From SOIL31 sp964636815 (GTDB lineage Bacteria > Babelota > Babeliae > Babelales > Vermiphilaceae): a stretch of 64,000 bases of DNA. A program made the position numbers and the translations under genes. The notes beneath the pieces are model-generated. The model was not told the DNA's origin, did no database searches, and saw nothing but the letters and a program-made list of their open reading frames with translations. The stretch covers positions 113,555 through 177,554 of the forward strand of contig CAZWTF010000002.1 in assembly GCA_964636815.1 (NCBI GenBank), written 5' to 3'. Shown one piece after another: positions 16,488 through 24,438 of the stretch. Position 1 is the first letter of the stretch. Every line of letters begins with the position of its first letter.

Positions 16488-17423
16488 TTAGAGATTGTTT
16501 TGTTGTTTCATTTCTAAAGAAGACACAATTGCATCTATATCTTTTTTTATAGCTAGCATGTGTAAGTAAACGTCTAAAGAGAAGTTTTCTTTAGACTCAC
16601 ACATTTTTTTAAGACAACTGATGTATTCAGTTCCACCACCATTTTTGAGACCAGGAAAAGCTGAATGCATCATTCTGAACAGAAGATCATCACTGATATC
16701 AGCTTCGCGTTGAATAAGAAGATTTAAAATGTCTTTGTTTGGGTTTATCTGAGTTGCAAGTCTTTTCAATATGTGATTAGGAGTGATGAGACTTAGATCC
16801 AATAATGATCCAATTACTTCAGCGTTTTGGAATATAAAAGCATAGTTTATAACAGTGTCTAGGAGATATTGTATTGTACTCTTAGTAGTGTTCACTTTTT
16901 CATCGGGTAATAATGTAGGAGACAACAAGAGTTTGATCATATCTGTTTTATTGTCTTGTGCTGCAATATGTAAAGGTATTTGATGGTATCTGCCATTGTG
17001 TAGATTTATGCCGTGTTTAATAAGTCGATCCATATTCTTAATACCTTGTTCTGAGTCATTTGTGGCATGATAGGCTGCTAAGCTGCCATGACATTCACGA
17101 TATACATGATCGTTATGATTAATATCAGCTCCTTGATCTATCAAATTTTTAATATCAGTCTCATTAAGGTTCTTGTTATAGAGTTTTAAACTTAATAAGT
17201 TTATATTTTCTGGTATATAGGAACCGTAGCTATGACTATGAAATGTAATGCATATCTGATTTTCACAATGTTTTTCTACGGTAAAACTTCCGGTTTTTCT
17301 GAGAATTTCACAGTATTGATCATAGTATTTATCTTTGTCTGTTGTGCTTATTGCTTTTTTTTCCATGCTGTGTATCTGTTGAGTGCAGATGATTGATAGC
17401 ATTGCTATTGAGAATTTGTTCAT
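16488..17423 (-). CDS. Secreted ankyrin-like repeat protein, paralogue 3
   Basis: A 311-residue protein and the first gene of the three-gene array. Signal peptide MNKFSIAMLSIICTQQIHS, then ME. Ankyrin-like units: LNETDIKNLIDQGADINHND and IPLHIAAQDNKTDMIKLLLS, the latter the best-preserved repeat of the array. The tail reads 'IKKDIDAIVSSLE', again as in the paralogues. Promoter expected in 17424-17490. Confidence 0.77.
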   Translation of the reverse strand: MNKFSIAMLSIICTQQIHSMEKKAISTTDKDKYYDQYCEILRKTGSFTVEKHCENQICITFHSHSYGSYIPENINLLSLKLYNKNLNETDIKNLIDQGADINHNDHVYRECHGSLAAYHATNDSEQGIKNMDRLIKHGINLHNGRYHQIPLHIAAQDNKTDMIKLLLSPTLLPDEKVNTTKSTIQYLLDTVINYAFIFQNAEVIGSLLDLSLITPNHILKRLATQINPNKDILNLLIQREADISDDLLFRMMHSAFPGLKNGGGTEYISCLKKMCESKENFSLDVYLHMLAIKKDIDAIVSSLEMKQQNNL

Positions 17424-17492
17424 CGAAAGATCCTTTTTTGGGAGAGATGAATTATATTGTGCGATATTATAGTATTAATTTGGTATTTATTC

Positions 17493-17537
17493 AAAAAAAA
17501 ATCCCCCACTCAGCTTTTGCAAAGTAGGGGAATTTTT
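17493..17537 (-). terminator. Terminator of the rng-gatB transcript
   Basis: On the minus strand a stem with CCCCTACTTTGC pairing imperfectly with GCTGAGTGGGG is followed by nine T. It lies about 25 bases after the gatB stop. Confidence 0.75.
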
Positions 17538-17560
17538 TATTAAAAATTAAAAGTTCTAGT

Positions 17561-19027
17561 TTATTGATTTAAATGTTTTTTAATTAAATCATTAATCAGT
17601 TGTGGATTACCTTTACCTTTAGTCTTCTGCATCATCTGACCAACAAAGAAACCAAATAGCTTATCTTTTCCAGAGCGGTATTCTGCAGTTTGACCAGGAT
17701 TTGCTGCAATAACTTCTTTGACCATTGCTTCCAATTCGTCAGCAGAACCGATTTGCTTAAGACCTTTTTCTTCAATGATAATCATTGGGTCTTTATCAGT
17801 TTGTGCAACAAAAACAAAAACTTCTTTGGCGGTAGGGCCGTTAATAACGCCTTGATCAACCAAATCAACGATTTGGGCAAGGCGAGCTGGAGTAACTTTA
17901 CATTCAGCAAGTGCAATTTTGTACTCTTTTGCATACCCCATTAAATCACGCAAGATCCAGTTGATGAGATTTTTGTTTTGTGTATGTTTACGCGCTTTAT
18001 CAAAATAATTTGCAAGATCAATGTCTTCAATTAAAATATCTGCTTCATAATCATGTAAACCAAATTCTTTGGTAAAGCGTTCAAATTTAGCGAGCGGTAG
18101 TTCAGGCATACTGTTTTTTGCTGCAGCAAGACGATCGTCGCTGATAGAGATAATTGGTAAATCTGGTTCTTGGAAGAAACGATAATCTGCAGTTTCTTCT
18201 TTTGAACGCATCATGATTGTTGTTTTTGCTTTTGAATCCCACAGGCGGGTTTCTGATCGTACTTTGCCGCCAGCCTCAAGGATTTCAATTTGACGTTCTA
18301 ATTCATGCTCAGTAGCATCGGTGATAAACTTGAATGAATTAATATTTTTAAGTTCACATTTGGTGCCAAGTGCGGTTTGCCCCTTTTTGCGTACGGAAAT
18401 ATTAGTATCTGCGCGGAACGAACCTTCTTCCATATTGCCGGTGCAAATCCCTAAATATTGTACAATGGAGCGCAACGTTTTAAGATATGCACGCAGTTCA
18501 GCAGTTGATGAAATATCAGGATGACTGACAATTTCTAGCAGTGGTGTACCAGCGCGATTTAAATCAACAAAGCTTTCATTGCTATAACTTGAGTGAATAT
18601 TTTTACCCGCATCTTCTTCAATATGAATACGGATTAAACGAATATCTTTGGTGTTGCCATCTTCTAATTTGATAGTGATGTGACCATCTGTGCAAATAGG
18701 ATCAGCTTGCTGAGTGATCTGAAAGTTTTTTGGTAAATCAGGATAAAAGTAATGTTTACGATCAAATGTGGATGTTTGATTAATGGTGCAGTTGGTTGCT
18801 AGACCTGCTAAAATTGCAAAATCTACTACTTTTTTATTGAGCATTGGCATTGCACCAGGATATCCAGCACAGATTTGGCATATGTTGGTATTAGGGTCTT
18901 TTGCTATGCTATTAGGGCATGTACAAAATATCTTTGTGTTAGTGGTAAGTTGAACATGGACTTCCATGCCAATAGTTGCTTCATAAGAAGGGTACTTATC
19001 AAGTACCGTTGTGATATGTTCTGCCAT
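17561..19027 (-). CDS. gatB: Aspartyl/glutamyl-tRNA(Asn/Gln) amidotransferase subunit B
   Basis: A 488-residue GatB. With GatA and GatC it converts Glu-tRNA(Gln) and, where needed, Asp-tRNA(Asn) to the amide forms; GatB binds ATP and the tRNA. Visible marks: YEATIGMEVHVQL at the start, the zinc-type Cys pairs CTCPN and CQICAGYPGAMP, and the C-terminal YqeY-like tail (QMMQKTKGKGNPQLINDLI). The gene lies 18 bases after rng, but gatA and gatC are not in this window, so the subunits are scattered. Its presence implies no or incomplete glutaminyl-tRNA synthetase. Confidence 0.95.
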   Translation of the reverse strand: MAEHITTVLDKYPSYEATIGMEVHVQLTTNTKIFCTCPNSIAKDPNTNICQICAGYPGAMPMLNKKVVDFAILAGLATNCTINQTSTFDRKHYFYPDLPKNFQITQQADPICTDGHITIKLEDGNTKDIRLIRIHIEEDAGKNIHSSYSNESFVDLNRAGTPLLEIVSHPDISSTAELRAYLKTLRSIVQYLGICTGNMEEGSFRADTNISVRKKGQTALGTKCELKNINSFKFITDATEHELERQIEILEAGGKVRSETRLWDSKAKTTIMMRSKEETADYRFFQEPDLPIISISDDRLAAAKNSMPELPLAKFERFTKEFGLHDYEADILIEDIDLANYFDKARKHTQNKNLINWILRDLMGYAKEYKIALAECKVTPARLAQIVDLVDQGVINGPTAKEVFVFVAQTDKDPMIIIEEKGLKQIGSADELEAMVKEVIAANPGQTAEYRSGKDKLFGFFVGQMMQKTKGKGNPQLINDLIKKHLNQ

Positions 19028-19045
19028 AAAATAGTCCGTTTTTTA

Positions 19046-20554
19046 TTATTTTTTTTCGATTTTGTATTTATCAAAAGCAATATCTTTATTGACCGTGAGT
19101 GTAATCTTAACGTTATACATCTCTTCCAATTTTAAAATTGCATCATATTCAATTGTAGTGATGTAGTTGAATATATGAGAATTTAAATGAATTTCAATTT
19201 TTTTGTTGCTTGGTAATGTATGCAGTTCATCTTGAATAGATCGTAATATTTCATAAGATTCAGTTTGGTATGATTTAACAAACCCTGATCCATGACATGT
19301 ATAACAGCTGGATGTTAACTGTTGAACAAGTGTTTTGCCTGATCGTTTACGTGTCATTTGAACAAGCCCAAATTCTGATATTTTAAGTACTACCGATTGG
19401 AACTTGTCTCTTTCTTTTAAAACCTTTTCAAAGAAACTGAAAACTTTTTCTCGATTGGCGATGATTCCCATATCAATAAAATCAATAACAATCAGGCCAC
19501 CGATATTGCGTAATCGTAGTTGTTGAACAACTTCTTCCGCAGCTTCTATGTTTGTTTTAAAAATAGTTTCTTCAAGATTTGTTTTTCCAATAAATCGTCC
19601 TGTATTAACATCAACAACAGTCATTGCTTCTGTTGATTCAATAATAATTGAGCCACCAGATTTAAGAGAAACTTTTTTCTTGAGTGCTTGTTCAATCTGT
19701 TTTTCAATACCGTATGCAGAAAAAATATTGACGTTATTATCGTATGCTTGAATAACGTGCGCATATTCTGGCGCGATTTCTTTGGCAAATTTATATAGTT
19801 CGCTTTGGCTTTTGTTTGAATCGGTGATAATTGCTTCAACATCACTATCAAGGTGATCACGTACAATTTGAAGCACTAAAGGTAAATCTTTGTGAAGTTT
19901 TTCTGAAGGTTTTGCGGTAGCAAATTTTTTCTCTATGCTATGCCATTCTTGTACCAAGTAATTAAGATCCTGTATAAGATCTCTATCAGCCCGACCATCA
20001 GAGGTTGTTCTAATAATTGCGCCCATACCTTCTGGTAAATGCTCTTTAATGATAGTTTTGAGGCGAATACGTTCGTCACGATTTTCAATTTTTTTTGAAA
20101 CGCCAATGCGAGGAATGTTAGGCATGAGAACAATAAATCTACCGGGTAGCGTAAAACAGGTGGTTAGTTTTGCACCTTTTTCATATACGGGTTCTTTACT
20201 GACTTGCACCAAGATTGGTTCATTTTCTCTCAGGATTTTGCTGATATCTCTTTTTTGAGAGACTTTTTTCTCTATTTTAGGTTCATCTTCATCTTCATCA
20301 AGCTGATCGCTCATTTTTTGCACGGCCAATTCTCTATCGATTTCCGATATATGCAGAAAGCCTGCTTTCTGTTGGCCAAATTCAATAAACGCCGTTTGAA
20401 TGCCAGGAAGTACTTTGGTAACAATTCCCTTAAAATAGGCCCGTTCAAGTACTTCATGAGTTGGGGCAGAGAAATAGATGTTTTGTAGCTTTCCGTCGGT
20501 CATAATGGCTATGCGCACTTGCCACGGATTGTCATTTATAATAATTTTTTTCAT
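19046..20554 (-). CDS. rng: Ribonuclease E/G family endoribonuclease
   Basis: A 502-residue enzyme that cuts single-stranded RNA for rRNA maturation and mRNA decay. It has the RNase G layout: the start KKIIINDNPWQVRIAIM, an S1 RNA-binding domain (about 40-125, with GIVTKVLPGIQTAFIEFG), the catalytic region with VDVNTGRFIGK (about 320-330) and IDFIDM, and the zinc-link SCYTCHGSGF (about 420-429). The long C-terminal scaffold of RNase E is absent. An acidic insert (DEDEDEP) lies inside the S1 region. It heads the rng-gatB transcript; the 178-base upstream gap is shared with the divergent Pal-like gene. Confidence 0.92.
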   Translation of the reverse strand: MKKIIINDNPWQVRIAIMTDGKLQNIYFSAPTHEVLERAYFKGIVTKVLPGIQTAFIEFGQQKAGFLHISEIDRELAVQKMSDQLDEDEDEPKIEKKVSQKRDISKILRENEPILVQVSKEPVYEKGAKLTTCFTLPGRFIVLMPNIPRIGVSKKIENRDERIRLKTIIKEHLPEGMGAIIRTTSDGRADRDLIQDLNYLVQEWHSIEKKFATAKPSEKLHKDLPLVLQIVRDHLDSDVEAIITDSNKSQSELYKFAKEIAPEYAHVIQAYDNNVNIFSAYGIEKQIEQALKKKVSLKSGGSIIIESTEAMTVVDVNTGRFIGKTNLEETIFKTNIEAAEEVVQQLRLRNIGGLIVIDFIDMGIIANREKVFSFFEKVLKERDKFQSVVLKISEFGLVQMTRKRSGKTLVQQLTSSCYTCHGSGFVKSYQTESYEILRSIQDELHTLPSNKKIEIHLNSHIFNYITTIEYDAILKLEEMYNVKITLTVNKDIAFDKYKIEKK

Positions 20555-20732
20555 AATGCTATGAGATAGAGGGTCTTGTTATCTTTTTTATAGAAGTCAT
20601 CTTTATATGAGCCTTTATCTTCTAATATACAGGTTATGTTTAAAATTGGGTAGAAAAATGGTCAAAAATGTGCTAGATTCTGATGAACATTGAGTAAATT
20701 GAAGTTAAAGAATCTATTTTTAAGGAAGTTGT

Positions 20733-21395
20733 ATGAAGAAACTGTCTCTTTTGGTCATAGCATTAGTTGTAGCTCTCCCTGGTTGTGGTAATAGACAAAA
20801 ACAAGAATCATCTCGCCCATCAAAAAGAACGAATGTTGAAAAATACATGCAATTAGACGGTGAAATTGAAGATTTAGATGACGAAGATTTGGACGATATC
20901 GATGAATTGACTGACGAAGACATTGCAAGCTTTGAATTCCCTGAAGAAGATGAAGATGATGAAGATGAGATCGATCTTGAAGATATTCTTGGAGATATGG
21001 ACGAAGATGAAGAATATTCTTGGATAGATGCACAAACAGATGATGAATTCAGAAAGCTGTACTTCTCATTCAACCATTATGGCGTAAGAGAAGATCAAAA
21101 AGCATCATTAAATTATGATATTGAACAAGTAAGACAGTTAGTTGCAGAAGCTGGAGAAGCTCAACCAACTGTTGTGATTGAAGGTCATACATGCCAAGAA
21201 GGCGATCGTGCATATAACTTGGCTCTTTCAGAAAAACGCGCAAAAACTGTAGCAGATCTTTTTGTAGCAGCAGGTATTGATAGAAGCGCTATTAAAGTGG
21301 TTGGTCGTGGTCAGGAATGTCCGTTAACTGAAGGCAAAACTCGCCAAGAACGTAACCCGAATCGTCGTGTTGAAGTTCGTGTACTTTACGCGTAA
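20733..21395 (+). CDS. pal: Pal/OmpA-like lipoprotein with an acidic insert
   Basis: The 220-residue product has a lipoprotein signal ending ALPGC (Cys18) and a C-terminal OmpA-type peptidoglycan-binding domain (about 110-218), seen as VVIEGHTCQEGD, NLALSEKRAKTVADLF and the final NPNRRVEVRV. Pal ties the outer membrane to peptidoglycan. Between them lies a roughly 60-residue run dominated by Asp and Glu (about 45-105), which is not part of usual Pal proteins and may act as a flexible acidic spacer or metal-binding stretch. The domain keeps the Asp/Arg pair that holds diaminopimelate. No tol genes are nearby. It is monocistronic and ends in a strong terminator. Confidence 0.82.
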   Translation: MKKLSLLVIALVVALPGCGNRQKQESSRPSKRTNVEKYMQLDGEIEDLDDEDLDDIDELTDEDIASFEFPEEDEDDEDEIDLEDILGDMDEDEEYSWIDAQTDDEFRKLYFSFNHYGVREDQKASLNYDIEQVRQLVAEAGEAQPTVVIEGHTCQEGDRAYNLALSEKRAKTVADLFVAAGIDRSAIKVVGRGQECPLTEGKTRQERNPNRRVEVRVLYA

Positions 21396-21420
21396 TTTGC
21401 ACATACATAGAAATTATGAA

Positions 21421-21450
21421 ATCCGCACTGTAAAAGGTGCGGATTTTTTT
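21421..21450 (+). terminator. Terminator of the Pal-like gene
   Basis: ATCCGCAC (21421-21428) pairs perfectly with GTGCGGAT (21437-21444), followed by six T. It also separates the convergent glycosyltransferase gene, whose stop lies at 21449. Confidence 0.85.
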
Positions 21451-22591
21451 ATGCAAATATTTTATGTAATAACTTATGCAATTCATCCTCAAAATCTTTT
21501 TTTTCCAACTTCTCTAAATTATTCCCATAAGTATGTAATTTCTCCGGATGATTAAGGAGCGTTGATATGCGCGGAACAATCTGTTTATATTTTTTTATTT
21601 GATTACCAAATTTGTGTTTTGTGATAAAGGTGTGATTAAAGTGTTCCCACGGTACCAATCCAGATGTAGCATCAAGAAAGATAGGAGTATTCATGTATAA
21701 AGCTTCGCATACACTTTGACTTCCTGATTTTGATATGAGTATGTCAGCCATTGCCATATAATCAGCAATGTGTGGAGTAAATTCAACAACAGTCATGCTG
21801 ATATGAGAAGGTACTATAAACCGTTCAAGTTTTTCTTTGCTTTTTTGATGTTTTCCAATGCATACAATAAGCTGCACAGGTGTTTTAAGAAGTAGAAGTC
21901 TTTCTGTATATTTTTCAGCTTCACAAGATCCACGTGCACCCATAAGAATCATAATAACAGGTTTGTCTGTATCAATAGCGTATTGTTCTTTTAATTCATC
22001 TTTGTTTTTATGCGTAAAAAAGTCTGCTTTGAGCGGTGCGCCAAGGATAATAATATGTTCATCAGATATGCGTGCTTTTTTGATTGGTTGTGTTAACTCT
22101 TTATTGGTAAAAGGCAATCCAATATAAAACTGTTTATATGTTGGTTTTATGATGTGTTGAATATACATTGTCACGTTTAAATCTGTAGGGATTACAATAA
22201 AAGGGATGTTTAATTCTTGTGCAATATCAAGAATGATATAGTTCATGATAGGAATAACAGAAATAATTAACTCTGGTTTATTTTGTATACAATAGTCACG
22301 GAGATTTTTGTGAATATTTTTTCTTCTACGATAAATGTATTGCGTGCCTACATTTGAAATAACCGTAATAAGTTTGCAATATTTTTTAGGTAAAAGCTTA
22401 TTAAAAAGTTCTTCGCATGAATATTTATTAAAAGTTATCACTCGAATAGGGTCAAAGTGTGATAATAGTTTAAAAATATGAACTGATTGTACGTCATAAT
22501 GAGGGTTTAAATAATGTTCAAGTGCAGCAGTTGCTGATAAATGCCCACCTCCGCCTGAGCTTGTAAAAACAAGAACTTTCTTTTTATTCAT
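21449..22591 (-). CDS. Glycolipid glycosyltransferase (MGDG synthase/UgtP/MurG-like, GT28)
   Basis: A 380-residue GT-B glycosyltransferase. The start VLVFTSSGGGGHLSAT and the stretch IPFIVIPTDLNV match the MGDG-synthase-type N-terminal domain; the C-terminal domain has the GT28 pattern MADILISKSGSQSVCEAL and a downstream Glu (PWEH) in the nucleotide-sugar site. Family members transfer glucose or galactose to diacylglycerol, or GlcNAc to lipid I (MurG). The order 'PTD' and Ser/Gly-rich start favour the diacylglycerol enzyme. It sits one base upstream of the end of the secreted Nudix-like gene (22593), so they probably share a transcript. Confidence 0.8.
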   Translation of the reverse strand: MNKKKVLVFTSSGGGGHLSATAALEHYLNPHYDVQSVHIFKLLSHFDPIRVITFNKYSCEELFNKLLPKKYCKLITVISNVGTQYIYRRRKNIHKNLRDYCIQNKPELIISVIPIMNYIILDIAQELNIPFIVIPTDLNVTMYIQHIIKPTYKQFYIGLPFTNKELTQPIKKARISDEHIIILGAPLKADFFTHKNKDELKEQYAIDTDKPVIMILMGARGSCEAEKYTERLLLLKTPVQLIVCIGKHQKSKEKLERFIVPSHISMTVVEFTPHIADYMAMADILISKSGSQSVCEALYMNTPIFLDATSGLVPWEHFNHTFITKHKFGNQIKKYKQIVPRISTLLNHPEKLHTYGNNLEKLEKKDFEDELHKLLHKIFA

Positions 22592-22592
22592 C

Positions 22593-23402
22593 CTACTGCG
22601 CTTCTCCTTCGGATGAAGCTTCGAAGGACGGGTTGTAGTATCTTATTTTTTCATTTTCACCTTGTTCCCATGCGCGATTAAGAAAGAATGGGCGCAGGGT
22701 GGTAACCAAGATTGGTCGCAATGTAATAATTTCTTTATTAAACTTACGTGTTTCAGGGTCAAGGACATATGCTGACACGCTCACGGGATCATTTTTGTTT
22801 TGTTGATTAATAATTGCTTTTTCAAGTGCTGTCCAACGCACTTTTGCTAAACGATCTTTTTCTGTTGTTACACGATATCTACTTGGAGTCTTTGCCGTTT
22901 CATACCGTACCATTTCTTGTTCACGAGCGTCATAAAATGTATTAAACAGTTTAGTTTTATGTCTATTAAAATTGACGATATATGTAGCATTGCGAATTGC
23001 TCTACTTTTTGTGTTATTAGGGTTGAGGTCTCTTTCATAAGCTACAACAACCCATGTGTTTTCATTTTTTGGATTAATAAAAATCTCTACATTCTCAAGA
23101 TTCCAATTGAGTACAAGTTCTAAAATTGCTTCTTGCAGAAATTCATGTGCAGCAGTTTGCATAGGATGAGTTTCACCTTTGTCTTTGCCACCACTGAATG
23201 AATCATATGTATGTTTACTTGAGCCATATCCTTCTCTGCTCAAAATTGCCCATTTTATATTGCGTTGGGTAAAGGTGGGTAATACAGCAGCTGATAAATG
23301 ATCAAACGCAGAAAGCCTAAACGTTTGCTCTTTACTGAGGGCAAGGAAGGCAATGTTGAGGGCAATGAGTACAGGTAACCATAATCGTTTGCTGCGTAGC
23401 AT
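22593..23402 (-). CDS. Secreted Nudix-like domain protein, paralogue 1
   Basis: The start is set at 23402, not 23408, since AAGGA then has proper spacing. The roughly 269-residue product has a signal or anchor (about 7-25) and a domain with a degenerate Nudix box: SGGKDKGETHPMQTAAHEFL with G, E and HE at the expected spacings but His in place of the Arg and incomplete glutamates. Hydrolysis of nucleoside diphosphates outside the cytoplasm would be unusual, so the fold may be used for binding. It is paralogous to 23459 (shared TYVVNF/TYIVNF, TLRPxL and WEQGEN motifs). The last 12 codons carry a family B palindrome (PSFEASSEGEA). Confidence 0.6.
   Translation of the reverse strand: MLRSKRLWLPVLIALNIAFLALSKEQTFRLSAFDHLSAAVLPTFTQRNIKWAILSREGYGSSKHTYDSFSGGKDKGETHPMQTAAHEFLQEAILELVLNWNLENVEIFINPKNENTWVVVAYERDLNPNNTKSRAIRNATYIVNFNRHKTKLFNTFYDAREQEMVRYETAKTPSRYRVTTEKDRLAKVRWTALEKAIINQQNKNDPVSVSAYVLDPETRKFNKEIITLRPILVTTLRPFFLNRAWEQGENEKIRYYNPSFEASSEGEAQ
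22601..22632 (-). repeat. Family B palindromic element at the end of the Nudix-like gene
   Basis: CCTTCGGATGAAGCTTCGAAGG is a near-palindrome; in frame it gives PSFEASSEGE immediately before the stop codon. The paralogue at 23459 ends at the position where the element begins (YH against YYN...), so this looks like a C-terminal extension. Confidence 0.6.
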
Positions 23403-23458
23403 TAACATTCCTTTTTTTTTAAAGCTATATTCCCAAGATGAACAGTGTTTGTGAAATA

Positions 23459-24331
23459 TTAATGGTAATGTTTTATTGTACTGTTTTCGCCTTGTTCATA
23501 TGACAAATTAAGGAAGTGTGAATGTAATTTTATAGCTAAAAATGGTCGTAATACAATTTTTTCTTTGTTAAATTTCTTTGTTTTTTCATCTCTTACAAGA
23601 GCTTGTACTCGAACAGGGGATGCCCCACTGATAATTTTTTGATAGCTGATTGCTTCTTTTAAGTCATTGAATGCTACAGCAGCTATTTTATCTTTTTCTA
23701 AAGTAACCTGTCTTAAACTTTTACCTGCTTTTTTATAATAAGCTATTTCTTTTTCAATAACCGGATAAAAGTTATTAAATAATTTGTCTTTATATTTATC
23801 AAAGTTAACAACATAAGTGACATTTTTTATTTGTCTGCTCCCTGGAATATTTTTATCTATGTCTTTTGTATAAACAATAACTTCTTTTGTATTATTTTTT
23901 ACAAAGTTTATTGTTTCATTTAAACTCCATCCTAATGTTTTCTTTAAATTACCTTCTTCATGAAATTCTCTTGCGGCAGAAAGCAGTGGTTCATATTTGT
24001 CTTCTGCTTCACATGCGCCACTAAAATCATCATAAGTGTGTAGTTTTCCACCCTGTTCTTGTGGATTACCTCTTGATTCTCTTGTTAAAATGACGTATTC
24101 CTGCTGGTTTTGCGTATATACTGGTAACACTGATGCTGACATACATGTAAATGTACCGAGGTTAAATGTTGAAGGTTTGTTAATTGGTGTTGGCTTAGGT
24201 GTAGGAGTAATGTTGATTGGTTTTGGTTGAATAGCTTTTGTTGGAGTGGTTGCTTTAGTTACTTGTTTTGTTTGTGTTAATCCAACAGAAAACAGCGCTA
24301 AAATAACGATACTATTTTTGAGCAATTTCAT
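23459..24331 (-). CDS. Secreted Nudix-like domain protein, paralogue 2
   Basis: A 290-residue protein with signal peptide (about 1-19) and a Thr/Pro/Lys-rich linker (about 22-55) before the domain. The Nudix-like box is better kept than in the paralogue: SAAREFHEEGNL follows a Gly-rich turn, matching RE-x-x-EE with Asn at the last Gly. Upstream strand VYTQNQQEYVILTRESRG also fits the fold. The catalytic glutamates EE are present, so activity is possible. Divergence and the linker difference show an old duplication. Upstream, TTGAAA and TATAAA boxes (about 24348-24375, minus strand) with a short spacer may be its promoter. Confidence 0.62.
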   Translation of the reverse strand: MKLLKNSIVILALFSVGLTQTKQVTKATTPTKAIQPKPINITPTPKPTPINKPSTFNLGTFTCMSASVLPVYTQNQQEYVILTRESRGNPQEQGGKLHTYDDFSGACEAEDKYEPLLSAAREFHEEGNLKKTLGWSLNETINFVKNNTKEVIVYTKDIDKNIPGSRQIKNVTYVVNFDKYKDKLFNNFYPVIEKEIAYYKKAGKSLRQVTLEKDKIAAVAFNDLKEAISYQKIISGASPVRVQALVRDEKTKKFNKEKIVLRPFLAIKLHSHFLNLSYEQGENSTIKHYH

Positions 24332-24438
24332 ATTAATACCCCTTTTTTATACAAAATTCATTATTATTTCAAATTTAATATAACAAATTGACATAGAGTA
24401 TTAGAATGATTTTTGTAAATATTTTCTGTTTATCTATA

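Noticed and set aside
20720..21073. Ser-rich minus-strand open frame
   Set aside because: It is the antisense of the Asp/Glu-rich segment of the Pal-like gene and carries no signals of its own.
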